DNA of 31,743 nucleotides from Thermogutta sp039793925. GTDB lineage: Bacteria > Planctomycetota > Planctomycetia > Pirellulales > Thermoguttaceae. The position numbers were made by a program, and so were the translations under genes. A model generated the notes under the pieces. It was not told the DNA's origin. It saw only the letters and a program-made list of their open reading frames with translations, and ran no database searches. The stretch spans positions 1-31,743 of the forward strand of contig NZ_JBAMME010000260.1 in assembly GCF_039793925.1 (NCBI RefSeq). The letters are read 5' to 3'. Positions 8,909-16,448 of this stretch are shown here, in pieces. The stretch's first letter is position 1. The number at the start of each line of letters is the position of its first letter.

Positions 8909-9076
8909 ATGGTCGTAAAAAGGTCAACGTCGGATAATTACGGACAAGCCACCTTGTTGTTGTTGGCACACTCTGTATGCCGCCGTCTTGTTCTTAGCGA
9001 GGCGCCGAGTCATGCAAGCAGCGAACCTTCTCCCGCGCCTTTAAATGGTTCCCAAAGGGGTGGCTCTTGTTTATGA
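8909..9076 (+). CDS. Candidate small protein (55 aa) ahead of the oxygenase/methyltransferase/UvrA-like operon
   Basis: A 55-residue open frame from ATG 8909 to TGA 9074-9076, preceded by AGGAGA at 8895-8900 with an 8-nt spacer, a better ribosome site than most real genes in this window. The product begins MVVKRSTSDNYGQATLLLLA and ends in a Ser/Pro-rich, then Gly/Ser/Cys tail (NGSQRGGSCL). There is no clear membrane segment, and I recognise no family. It ends 108 nt before the GRDP-like gene on the same strand, so it could be co-transcribed. A leader-plus-core peptide substrate for the downstream tailoring enzymes is possible, but only the ribosome site and position support it. A chance ORF remains likely. 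Confidence 0.3.
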   Translation: MVVKRSTSDNYGQATLLLLAHSVCRRLVLSEAPSHASSEPSPAPLNGSQRGGSCL

Positions 9077-9184
9077 CAGCCCCGCTTGATAAAATTCCCG
9101 GCGGTTGTAAGCTTGTCGCGGTGCAGGAGGTTGTGGCCAACGTGGCATAGGATTCACCTGGTCAGTCAGTACGAGTGGAGGGTA

Positions 9185-9622
9185 ATGGCAATCGCAGTCG
9201 AAACTATTACTCCGAAGGCAGCTCAAGACTTGGTGGACATTGACCTCCGTCCCATTCTCTGGAAAATCCAGTGTGAGCTCTCGACGATCAACGGAGGGCC
9301 GATTGATCTTGAGGCGGCGGCGCTTGCCTATCGTCGGTTTCTCACTCTTCATCAGCGTTATCCGGACCGAACACTCGTCCCAAGTGCCTTGATCGATCTT
9401 GTGTGGCATTACCATATTCTTGATACACGAAAGTACGCTGAGGACTGCCAGCGGATCTTCGGATATTTCCTTCATCACGACCCCTACTTCGGAATAGGTG
9501 ATGAGGAAAGTCGGCGGAGGAACCAGGAGGCGTGGCAAGAGACTCAGGCCCTTTGGGAAAAGGAATTCGGCGAAGCACTTCTAGGCCCTGCACACCCCTG
9601 CTCTTCTAAGGATTGCCGTTAA
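9185..9622 (+). CDS. Glycine-rich-domain-containing-protein-like (GRDP-like) small protein
   Basis: A 145-residue soluble, mostly helical protein. Its central block DLVWHYHILDTRKYAEDC (71-88), followed by FGYFLHHDPYFG (92-103), matches the conserved core of the GRDP-like family, whose best-known members are plant glycine-rich domain proteins. Here only the helical core is present, with no glycine-rich tail. His75, His77, Asp80, His97 and His98 form a cluster that could bind metal, but no activity is established to my knowledge. The C-terminus ends in CSSKDCR, a Cys pair. ATG 9185 is chosen over the longer open frame from 9086 because of the GGAGGG just upstream and the lack of family-like sequence before it. 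It is the first clear gene of an operon; the oxygenase follows after 88 nt. Confidence 0.72.
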   Translation: MAIAVETITPKAAQDLVDIDLRPILWKIQCELSTINGGPIDLEAAALAYRRFLTLHQRYPDRTLVPSALIDLVWHYHILDTRKYAEDCQRIFGYFLHHDPYFGIGDEESRRRNQEAWQETQALWEKEFGEALLGPAHPCSSKDCR

Positions 9623-9710
9623 CCTTGTTCGCAGAGGGCAGAATCACTTTCTTTTTAGACCAGCGATATTAGCCCGAGACGAGCTCCTGGAATGTTTCCG
9701 GAGGTCTGTG

Positions 9711-10562
9711 ATGCTCATCTTGCGGCCTGACACCGTTACAGCCATCACAATCGAGGTCACGCGGTTGCCCGAGCTTCAGCCCGTGACCCAATCAGATGTG
9801 TCCAAGATCGCGGAAGCTGCGCGGCGGTGCGAGATCTTGGGTCGAGTGGCCTCGCTCGCCCAACAAGTGCTGGAAGAACAAGGCTTCGTTCAGGTCCGTG
9901 GTCTATCTCCGGAGACCTCTGCGCGAATATTTCCCGCATTCGCAACCCTCTTGGGCAACATCTATATCGACCCGGATGTGGGGGCCGCGATCATCCCGGC
10001 ACACGTCCGGCCGGGGGAGCTTCTCATGGGCAACCATCTGCGTCGTCTTCCGCTCCATACCGATTACAGCATGATGGAGGAGCCTCCGCGGCTGACAATG
10101 TCGTGCTGTCTGCACCCCGATGCCCTGGAGGAGTTTGGGAGGCTTTCGATCGCCAACATTGAATCGGCCTGCTTTGGGCTTTACGACGATCCCGAAATGA
10201 TTCGCCTGCGGACCGTACCTCTCCCCTTCGCTGCGCAGAATGCCCGGGAGCTCGCGAATGTGATTGATCGCCCGATTCTCAGCCAGAAAGCCAACGGACG
10301 CCTCCTCGTCCGTTACCATCGCTCGCGGATCGAGCAGGGTTTCCGTGTCAGAAAAGTCCGACCAAGCCTCGAACAGCTTGCGGCGATGAAGTGTTTTGAA
10401 CGACTGGCTTCAGAATGTGTTCAGTGGCTTCGCGTAGCCGCGGGTGACATCACAGTAATTGACAATCACCGGACAGTTCACGGTCGTGAACGCTGCAGCG
10501 TCGAAGTAAACGCCGACGGCACCACGACAGGGCGGCAAATGTTATTTCTTTTTGCTTACTAG
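9711..10562 (+). CDS. TauD/clavaminate-synthase-like Fe(II)/2-oxoglutarate oxygenase
   Basis: A 283-residue cytoplasmic non-haem iron oxygenase. In numbering from the GTG at 9708 (ATG 9711 is residue 2), the facial triad is H117-x-D119 in PLHTDYSM and distal H258 in DNHRTVHGR, a segment typical of TauD and clavaminate-synthase-like enzymes. Arg276 in the TTGRQM strand is the likely 2-oxoglutarate-binding arginine. The family couples 2-oxoglutarate decarboxylation to hydroxylation, desaturation or similar reactions on small molecules, amino acids or carrier/peptide-bound substrates; the substrate here cannot be inferred. GGAGG at 9700-9704 fits ATG 9711 (6-nt spacer) better than GTG 9708. The methyltransferase starts 25 nt after the stop. 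Confidence 0.88.
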   Translation: MLILRPDTVTAITIEVTRLPELQPVTQSDVSKIAEAARRCEILGRVASLAQQVLEEQGFVQVRGLSPETSARIFPAFATLLGNIYIDPDVGAAIIPAHVRPGELLMGNHLRRLPLHTDYSMMEEPPRLTMSCCLHPDALEEFGRLSIANIESACFGLYDDPEMIRLRTVPLPFAAQNARELANVIDRPILSQKANGRLLVRYHRSRIEQGFRVRKVRPSLEQLAAMKCFERLASECVQWLRVAAGDITVIDNHRTVHGRERCSVEVNADGTTTGRQMLFLFAY

Positions 10563-10587
10563 AGCGTCACCTCGGGAGGCAACGACC

Positions 10588-11337
10588 ATGGCTCGGCTGG
10601 GTTGGCATCTTTATGACGCCTTTAATATTGGCATTGAAAGTGGCAACCTTACTTTTTGGACAGCGATGATCCATGAGATCATACCGCCTCCCACGGGCCA
10701 AGAGGTGGTCCTCGATTATGGCTGCGGGGATGGGCAGTTCCTCCGGCTCCTTTACCAAATGCGACCATTCGCCTACGGACTTGGCGTAGACACGGACTCG
10801 GCTGCGCTGGAAAAGGCTCGGCAGAACCGTCGCGAGGGGGAACCAATCGAGTACGACACTCCGGCGGTTCTGAACAATGTGGAGAACAAATTCGACCTAG
10901 CTTTCAGCCAAGAGGTTTTCTGGATGATCGAGGACCTACCGGGGCTGGCGCGAACTGTTTATCGCGTTCTTAAAGACAAAGGGGAATATTACGCGACGAT
11001 GGGGTGCCATATTGAGAACCCGCTCTGGCCACACCGGCGCAAACTCCTAAAAAAGGAGGGCTACCGTGTGTTTGATTACTCGCTAGACGAAGTGGCCGAC
11101 ATCTTTTATGAGGCCGGCTTCGAAGTGGGGCTCAAGCGACTCCCTGTAGAGTATTTCAATATTTACCATCCTGAGTTCACACCATACCGGGCCCAGAGCC
11201 TCTCCCGCCTTGTGGAGACAACCTACGAACACAAAATGCTGTTCTACTTCAGACGGGACGCGGAGTGGCGGAAGAGACTCGAAGAAAAGCACAAAAGATC
11301 TGCCCCTCCGCTTGAGAGGACAGGCGGAGTGTCATGA
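10588..11337 (+). CDS. Class I SAM-dependent methyltransferase
   Basis: A 249-residue Rossmann-fold methyltransferase. Motif I is VVLDYGCGDGQFLRLL, the acidic end of strand 2 is GLGVDTD, and the post-motif segment NKFDLAFSQEVFWMI corresponds to motif IV/V of ubiE-like enzymes. The C-terminal ~80 residues (YEAGFEVGLKRLPVEYFN onwards) form a substrate-covering region that I cannot assign. A TTG at 10552 would overlap the oxygenase gene, but ATG 10588 has GGGAGG at 10574-10579 with an 8-nt spacer and is preferred. The stop overlaps the start of the UvrA-like gene (ATGA at 11334-11337), which implies translational coupling. Substrate unknown: small molecule, peptide or nucleic acid. Confidence 0.88.
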   Translation: MARLGWHLYDAFNIGIESGNLTFWTAMIHEIIPPPTGQEVVLDYGCGDGQFLRLLYQMRPFAYGLGVDTDSAALEKARQNRREGEPIEYDTPAVLNNVENKFDLAFSQEVFWMIEDLPGLARTVYRVLKDKGEYYATMGCHIENPLWPHRRKLLKKEGYRVFDYSLDEVADIFYEAGFEVGLKRLPVEYFNIYHPEFTPYRAQSLSRLVETTYEHKMLFYFRRDAEWRKRLEEKHKRSAPPLERTGGVS

Positions 11338-14300
11338 CTGAATTCGATGCGTGTCGACGTCAACCTCTGCGCATCCGTGATGCCTGGGAGAACAATCTTC
11401 AAGGAGTTTCTCTGGACCTCCCTAACGGCAGCCTTACGGTGATCACGGGGGCTTCAGGAGCTGGCAAATCCTCTCTCGTGCACCAGGTCATTGCCCGCAT
11501 CGGAAGCCGAAGACTGGGACGCCTCCGCGGCAACCCGCACGCACTGGCACCATCGTACGAACCTAGGGTGGCCAGTGTGGAAGGCCTTCCTCCAATCATT
11601 GAAGTCCGTCAAGAACCAGTGCGTGGCCACATCCGGTCCACTGTTGCCACCTACACAGGAATCCTCCACTTGCTCGCCCAGCTCTTTATCAATTTTGGTG
11701 TTTCCCTTTCGCCGGGTGGCTTTCCGGTGGAGGACCTCGACCGCGCGGATTTCGGCCGCTGGTTGTGGGAACATTACCGCGGGCATTCCGCCACACTGGC
11801 GCGGGTGACTCCCGCCATCGATGTAGTTGGCATGAGCCAGATTCCCAAAGTCGAATGTCTGTTCGTCCGCAAAGCGGACAGCTCCTGGACTTGCTCCAGC
11901 CGGGAAGGGATCAAATCTCTCCTCCCGGCCACGCTTTGGCTCGCAGTTCCCGAGGTCACACGCGTCATCAGTGACGAGGATGATATACGCACCTTGATGA
12001 GGAATCCCTCGCAGAATTGGTTGTGGGTCATCGACGGCAGGGTTTTTGTAGAAGGGGGATTCCACCGGATCGCCCGAGACGAGCGGGAACCTTTTCTCCC
12101 ACTCAGCCGTAGGCTTCTCTCCTTTAACTCTCAGGGACTGGGAAGTGGCTGCTGCGAAACTTGTGGCGGCCGGGGAATAGTGGAGACGATCGATGTTGAA
12201 TCGCTTGTACGGGATCCTGACGCGCCACTCCTTGAAGGCGGCCTCAATCTTCCTCGCTCCGGCGAGCGTTTCACCCACTTGGGGGCGCTCGATTGTGTTC
12301 TGCGAGGCTTGTTCTATCTCCATGGTCTTCCCGAAGACGTCACTTGGAATCAGCTTCCAGAGCCGGTCCGCGAGATCATCCTCCACGGATCCGGGCGAGA
12401 GCCGGTCCCGGAACTTCATCCCGGGGAAACCCGGCCAAGAAAGGCGAAGCGTCCATTTCAGGGGATCCTCCCTCTGCTCAACTCCCGGATGCAGTCGCAG
12501 ACCTCGTCGGCAAAGGCATTCGACCATTTGCAGACGAAGCGTGCTTGTCCCGACTGCGGTGGAAGCCGCTACAATCGCTCCGCACGAGCTTGCGTCTACC
12601 GCGGACTAAGGCTAAGCGAAGCCGTGACCCGGCTCACGATCGGAGAATTCCAGAAAGTTGTCGAGCAATGGCAGCCCACGGCAACTTCCCGTGAAGCCAA
12701 GGTACTATCCAGTCTCCATTCCCTGCTGTCCGTTTACGTTGATCTAAAACTCGGTTATCTCCAATTAGGCCGAAGCACCAGTACCCTCAGCGGTGGTGAG
12801 TCTCAACGAATCAAATTGGGGCTAGCATTGGCGCTTCAGCTTACTGGATGTTGTTACCTGCTCGACGAACCCTCACGGGCTCTTCACGCCCAAGATGTCA
12901 CGGCACTGGCGCAAAGCATTTCCAAACTTGACGAAGGGTGCAACACAGTGCTCATGGTCGAGCACAATCCGCTTTTGTTCCGCCTGGCAGATCATCTCGT
13001 GGTGCTCGGCCCCGGGGGAGGCCATCAGGGGGGCAAGATCGTCTATGCTGGTAAGCCGGAGGGTTATCTCGGAGGAGGCGGAGGCAATCGTCACAAGCAG
13101 AAACCGTGCTATGGCAAGGGCGACGAAGTGTCGCGAGAGGCTATCGAGGTTGCCCAGCTTTCTGTCAACAATGTGCGGAAAGCTGCATTTCGTGTGCCGG
13201 TGGGACGGCTGACGGCCGTGATCGGCGTTTCCGGGGCAGGCAAATCTTCGGGGATCATACAGGGTCTCGTCCCCGCCGTGGAGGCGGCCCTAAGAGGTAC
13301 TCTCTCCGCTCGGCTTTGCGATCTTCGTCTGCCCAAAGGAATCAGTTTTGTCGAGGTGGTATCGCAAAAATCCTGGGAGTCGGGGCGGAACAGTATCGTC
13401 GCCACCAGTCTTCAGATCTACGATCAGATACGCCATTATTACGCCCGCCAGAGCCTCTCCAGCAACCTTGGGTTGACGCCCTCCGATTTCTCGTTCAACG
13501 CAAAAGGGGCCTGCCCGGCGTGTGAAGGAACGGGTACGGCCCGAGACGGTCATGGCAACGAGCTGCCCGAAACCTGCCATTTCTGTGGTGGCCAAAGGCT
13601 GGCCGGACTGCCGCTCCTCATCCGCGTGGATGGGCTCACAATCGCCGAACTGCTCGACATGTCGGCGGAACAACTGGTGGAGTCCGAACATCCTGCTTTC
13701 GATGGCGAGGCCCGTCGACGATTGACATTGATGACAGAGTTAGGGCTAGGGCACCTTCAGCTTTCTCGCATTACTTCCACCCTATCCGCCGGAGAGCGAC
13801 AACGGTTGCGTGTCGCCCGCTTTATGGCACGAATCGAAGCTACACCCGGACAAGGCCTTCTCGTCCTCGATGAACCCACCGCGGGGCTCGGTACTCGCGA
13901 CGCGCAACATGTCTTTCGCAAACTGGCTGAATTGGCCAGGATGAGCGGCCACACTCTGGTAGTCATCGAGCACAAACTGGACCTACTCCCTTCCGCTGAT
14001 TGGATCATCGAATTTGGACCGGGCGCTGGTCCTGACGGTGGGAAGGTGATTTTTCAGGGAACTTACTCCCAACTCATGAAAGCGAGAACACCTTCCGCTG
14101 CAGCTCTCCGGTCCGCACCAAGTGCGCTCCCAGCACGAGCTCACTCTGAGAAATCGGCTTGTGCTGGGCAAGCATCTGGGGTTGAAATTCTCCGCCAGGC
14201 CGCCCGGGTTTTCGAGTCTTTCCTCGTCCACCAGGACGTGTGGGAAGATGAGCGAAATCCTCGTCCACTCCGTCCGACCGTTAAATTGGACCCCATGCAG

Positions 14301-15599
14301 TTCCCCAAGGACGCGCGAGTGGGTGAGCTTCTCGAAATCCTGCCAGTCCTCCGCACTCGCTGGAGACCCGTGTTGGCAGAGGGTGTGGTAGGAGTGCCGA
14401 ACCTGTCCGACGTCGAGCAAGCAGTGCAACACCGTCCTTTCGGCTTCTCGCCTGTCAGCTTCGGCCAACGCCTGGGTTTGGCGACGCCCTTGGACCTTAT
14501 CGAGGCCCTTAGGCAGTTGCAAAGACTGGGCTTCCGGCGAGTGTGGCATGATGGCCAAACTTGGCCCATTTCTGGTTTGCTCAAGCACGTAAAAAACAGG
14601 AAAGAACTTCTGGACTGTTGGGTCATTTGTGAGGCCGACGCCGAACCCCCTCTTCGACAGGTGGCCCTCCGCTGGTCCCATGGGGTCGTTCGTCTCATGG
14701 AGGGCCCCGATGTGGGGACCATCGTCACCACCCGATTCCTGCTGATTGAAGGAAAGAGGATTGCCCGGTTTGGTACTCTTCTGGGGGATCCGCGGGTGGG
14801 AGATTGTCGTTCCCCAAACGGCCGATGTGCCTACTGCAGTGGCACCGGCCGCTTAATGGCGTACCCCCTCGAATTAATCATCGCCGATCCCCGCAGCACG
14901 ATTGAGGAGGACCGCTTCTGGCATTCAAGCCTCCTGCAAGCTATTCGAGCCTTGCGCCGACAAAGACTCATTCCGGAGGCCAAGTTTTTTGCTCAGCAAG
15001 CGGTGGCGGACTTCCTGCAACCCTACACCGCCATGGATCGTGAGACGGCATTCCTTCTCGAAAACGGAATACCCTGGCGGCGATTTCCAAAGCCAGGGGC
15101 TGCAAGGGACGACCGGACTCAGGACTTCTTCATCTGGCGGGGACTTCATTACTACGTCCACAAGGTTCTGGGCAAGATGAGAGACCCAGGCTATAAACAG
15201 GAACTCAAATCAAGATTTCGTTGGAAAATATGTCCGCCCTGTGAGGGTACCGGAATGGGCTGGGAATCCGCCTACGTCGTCCTCCCGAACAATAGAAGCC
15301 TTATTAAAATCGCGAGTACTGTTCCTTTAAAGGATCTTTGGAAAGAGCTGAACGTCCGCACACCCGCTCTTCAAATGGCTATGCAATTGGGTCTGGGCCA
15401 TTTAAAGATCACAGACAGATTCGAAGATCTCTCCAAGGAAGAGCAAGACTCGCTGGTCATATCGACGGCCTGCAGCGCCCCTCTAGAAAACGTAACGCTC
15501 GTCGCGGGAAGCGTAAAACTGGCCGATCCCGCACGCATTTCGAGACTCTTAGCAAAGCAGGGTATGTCGATCGTTTTCTTGCCATCCTCAACGGATTGA
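11334..15599 (+). CDS. Giant UvrA-like ABC ATPase with an additional degenerate third UvrA unit
   Basis: A 1421-residue protein; ordinary UvrA is about 940. ABC unit I: Walker A GASGAGKS (39-46), zinc pairs C274/C277 and C405/C408, signature LSGGE (485-489), Walker B LLDEPS (509-514), His544. ABC unit II: Walker A GVSGAGKS (631-638), zinc module C727/C730 and C748/C751, signature LSAGE (817-821), Walker B LVLDEPT (843-849), His880. UvrA-specific segments such as RSTVATYTG and FSFNAKGACPACEGTG show it is UvrA-like and not a transporter. The last ~480 residues resemble UvrA unit I again (UvrB-binding-like LQRLGFRRVWHDGQ; CAYCSGTG at 1165; CPPCEGTG at 1300; LGLGHLKI at 1352) but lack Walker A, signature and Walker B. 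Both true ATP sites look intact. ATG 11334 overlaps the methyltransferase stop. Possible roles: DNA-lesion or drug-adduct recognition, self-resistance, or an unknown ATPase machine. It is unlikely to be the housekeeping UvrA. Confidence 0.9.
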   Translation: MTEFDACRRQPLRIRDAWENNLQGVSLDLPNGSLTVITGASGAGKSSLVHQVIARIGSRRLGRLRGNPHALAPSYEPRVASVEGLPPIIEVRQEPVRGHIRSTVATYTGILHLLAQLFINFGVSLSPGGFPVEDLDRADFGRWLWEHYRGHSATLARVTPAIDVVGMSQIPKVECLFVRKADSSWTCSSREGIKSLLPATLWLAVPEVTRVISDEDDIRTLMRNPSQNWLWVIDGRVFVEGGFHRIARDEREPFLPLSRRLLSFNSQGLGSGCCETCGGRGIVETIDVESLVRDPDAPLLEGGLNLPRSGERFTHLGALDCVLRGLFYLHGLPEDVTWNQLPEPVREIILHGSGREPVPELHPGETRPRKAKRPFQGILPLLNSRMQSQTSSAKAFDHLQTKRACPDCGGSRYNRSARACVYRGLRLSEAVTRLTIGEFQKVVEQWQPTATSREAKVLSSLHSLLSVYVDLKLGYLQLGRSTSTLSGGESQRIKLGLALALQLTGCCYLLDEPSRALHAQDVTALAQSISKLDEGCNTVLMVEHNPLLFRLADHLVVLGPGGGHQGGKIVYAGKPEGYLGGGGGNRHKQKPCYGKGDEVSREAIEVAQLSVNNVRKAAFRVPVGRLTAVIGVSGAGKSSGIIQGLVPAVEAALRGTLSARLCDLRLPKGISFVEVVSQKSWESGRNSIVATSLQIYDQIRHYYARQSLSSNLGLTPSDFSFNAKGACPACEGTGTARDGHGNELPETCHFCGGQRLAGLPLLIRVDGLTIAELLDMSAEQLVESEHPAFDGEARRRLTLMTELGLGHLQLSRITSTLSAGERQRLRVARFMARIEATPGQGLLVLDEPTAGLGTRDAQHVFRKLAELARMSGHTLVVIEHKLDLLPSADWIIEFGPGAGPDGGKVIFQGTYSQLMKARTPSAAALRSAPSALPARAHSEKSACAGQASGVEILRQAARVFESFLVHQDVWEDERNPRPLRPTVKLDPMQFPKDARVGELLEILPVLRTRWRPVLAEGVVGVPNLSDVEQAVQHRPFGFSPVSFGQRLGLATPLDLIEALRQLQRLGFRRVWHDGQTWPISGLLKHVKNRKELLDCWVICEADAEPPLRQVALRWSHGVVRLMEGPDVGTIVTTRFLLIEGKRIARFGTLLGDPRVGDCRSPNGRCAYCSGTGRLMAYPLELIIADPRSTIEEDRFWHSSLLQAIRALRRQRLIPEAKFFAQQAVADFLQPYTAMDRETAFLLENGIPWRRFPKPGAARDDRTQDFFIWRGLHYYVHKVLGKMRDPGYKQELKSRFRWKICPPCEGTGMGWESAYVVLPNNRSLIKIASTVPLKDLWKELNVRTPALQMAMQLGLGHLKITDRFEDLSKEEQDSLVISTACSAPLENVTLVAGSVKLADPARISRLLAKQGMSIVFLPSSTD

Positions 15600-16448
15600 A
15601 TCAAGAACCTGCTCAATCTCTTGCCAACTCGGACGGTTGGCGGGGAGCTCATCCACCATAGCCCACAGACACTCGGCAAGCCGCGGGGGCACGTCGGGCC
15701 GCCACTCCTGAGGTGGACGGCGGCGCGGGGGACGACCGACGAGCAATTCAATGAGGACTGCGCCGAGCGAATAAATATCGACACGGTAGTCATAAACTGT
15801 GTCAAACCCGTCCATTATTTCTGGCGCGGTATAGGCCCAGTGCCCCAGCCCACACGTCATCGGCTTTCCTGCTTCAAAATCTTGCCGAGCCAAATCGGAC
15901 GGATGAGGGCAGGCGAATTGGAAGTCAATAAGTGTGGCCACGAGATTGCCATTGATCATCAGGTTGCGTGGGGCGATATCGCGGTGTATGAGACCACTGG
16001 CATGGACAAACTTCAATCCTTCGGCAATGCTGATCGCAATTTGCCGGAATTGTTCGAGGGTGCGGGGTTGGGCATGGGTGTCCATCCAACGGCGAAGGTT
16101 AACACCAGGAAGATATTCCAGCAAAATACCGACTTCGCCGATAAGCGACACCGTGCCCAAGCCTTTGACAATCCTCGGGTGAGCCAATGATTGGAGGTAG
16201 CGAGCTTCGCGAACAAAGTAATCGTAACATCGCTGTGATTGATCTTCAGTCCATTCTGGATCACGACGAAAGGTTTTGACAACAAGCCGATACCCCTTGT
16301 TGCTGGCAAGCCACACATTGCTTAACCCACCGCGGGCTAGGAGGCGCTCAAGAACCAAGCCGTTGGGCAAAACTTGGCCGGGAAGAAGAGATTCTCGTGA
16401 GAATTCTTTTCGCGACACTGGGCTTTTCGAAGGATCTATTCTCCGCAC
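15588..16448 (-). CDS. Ser/Thr-type protein kinase (Hanks-like), no membrane anchor
   Basis: A 286-residue soluble kinase domain filling almost the whole protein. Visible subdomains: glycine loop LLARGGLSNVWLA (37-48), Lys58 in VVKTF, Glu81 in the C-helix, catalytic loop HRDIAPRN (155-162; Asp157, Asn162), metal-binding DFQ (175-177) in place of DFG, APE at 208-210, DIYSLG (224-229) and Arg272. The key catalytic residues are present, so it should be active despite DFQ and the HRDIAPRN variant. No TM or PASTA domains follow, unlike PknB-type receptors. GTG 16448 follows a good GGGAG site; an ATG two bases upstream is out of frame. Its 3' end overlaps the UvrA-like gene by 12 nt, convergently. 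It may regulate the neighbouring operon or be phosphorylation machinery of the same system; this is inferred from position only. Confidence 0.88.
   Translation of the reverse strand: MRRIDPSKSPVSRKEFSRESLLPGQVLPNGLVLERLLARGGLSNVWLASNKGYRLVVKTFRRDPEWTEDQSQRCYDYFVREARYLQSLAHPRIVKGLGTVSLIGEVGILLEYLPGVNLRRWMDTHAQPRTLEQFRQIAISIAEGLKFVHASGLIHRDIAPRNLMINGNLVATLIDFQFACPHPSDLARQDFEAGKPMTCGLGHWAYTAPEIMDGFDTVYDYRVDIYSLGAVLIELLVGRPPRRRPPQEWRPDVPPRLAECLWAMVDELPANRPSWQEIEQVLDSIR

Noticed and set aside
11454..12527. Long antisense open frame (357 codons) on the minus strand
   Set aside because: It lies entirely opposite the UvrA-like gene, whose motifs are unambiguous. The translation is low in recognisable motifs, and the long frame follows from GC-rich codon bias.
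13983..14681. Antisense open frame (232 codons) on the minus strand
   Set aside because: Mirror of the UvrA-like gene with no ribosome site or family signature.
11334..15599. Housekeeping excision-repair UvrA
   Set aside because: The size (1421 residues), the extra degenerate unit, the variant second signature LSAGE and the operon with oxygenase and methyltransferase do not fit. The true uvrA should be elsewhere in the genome.
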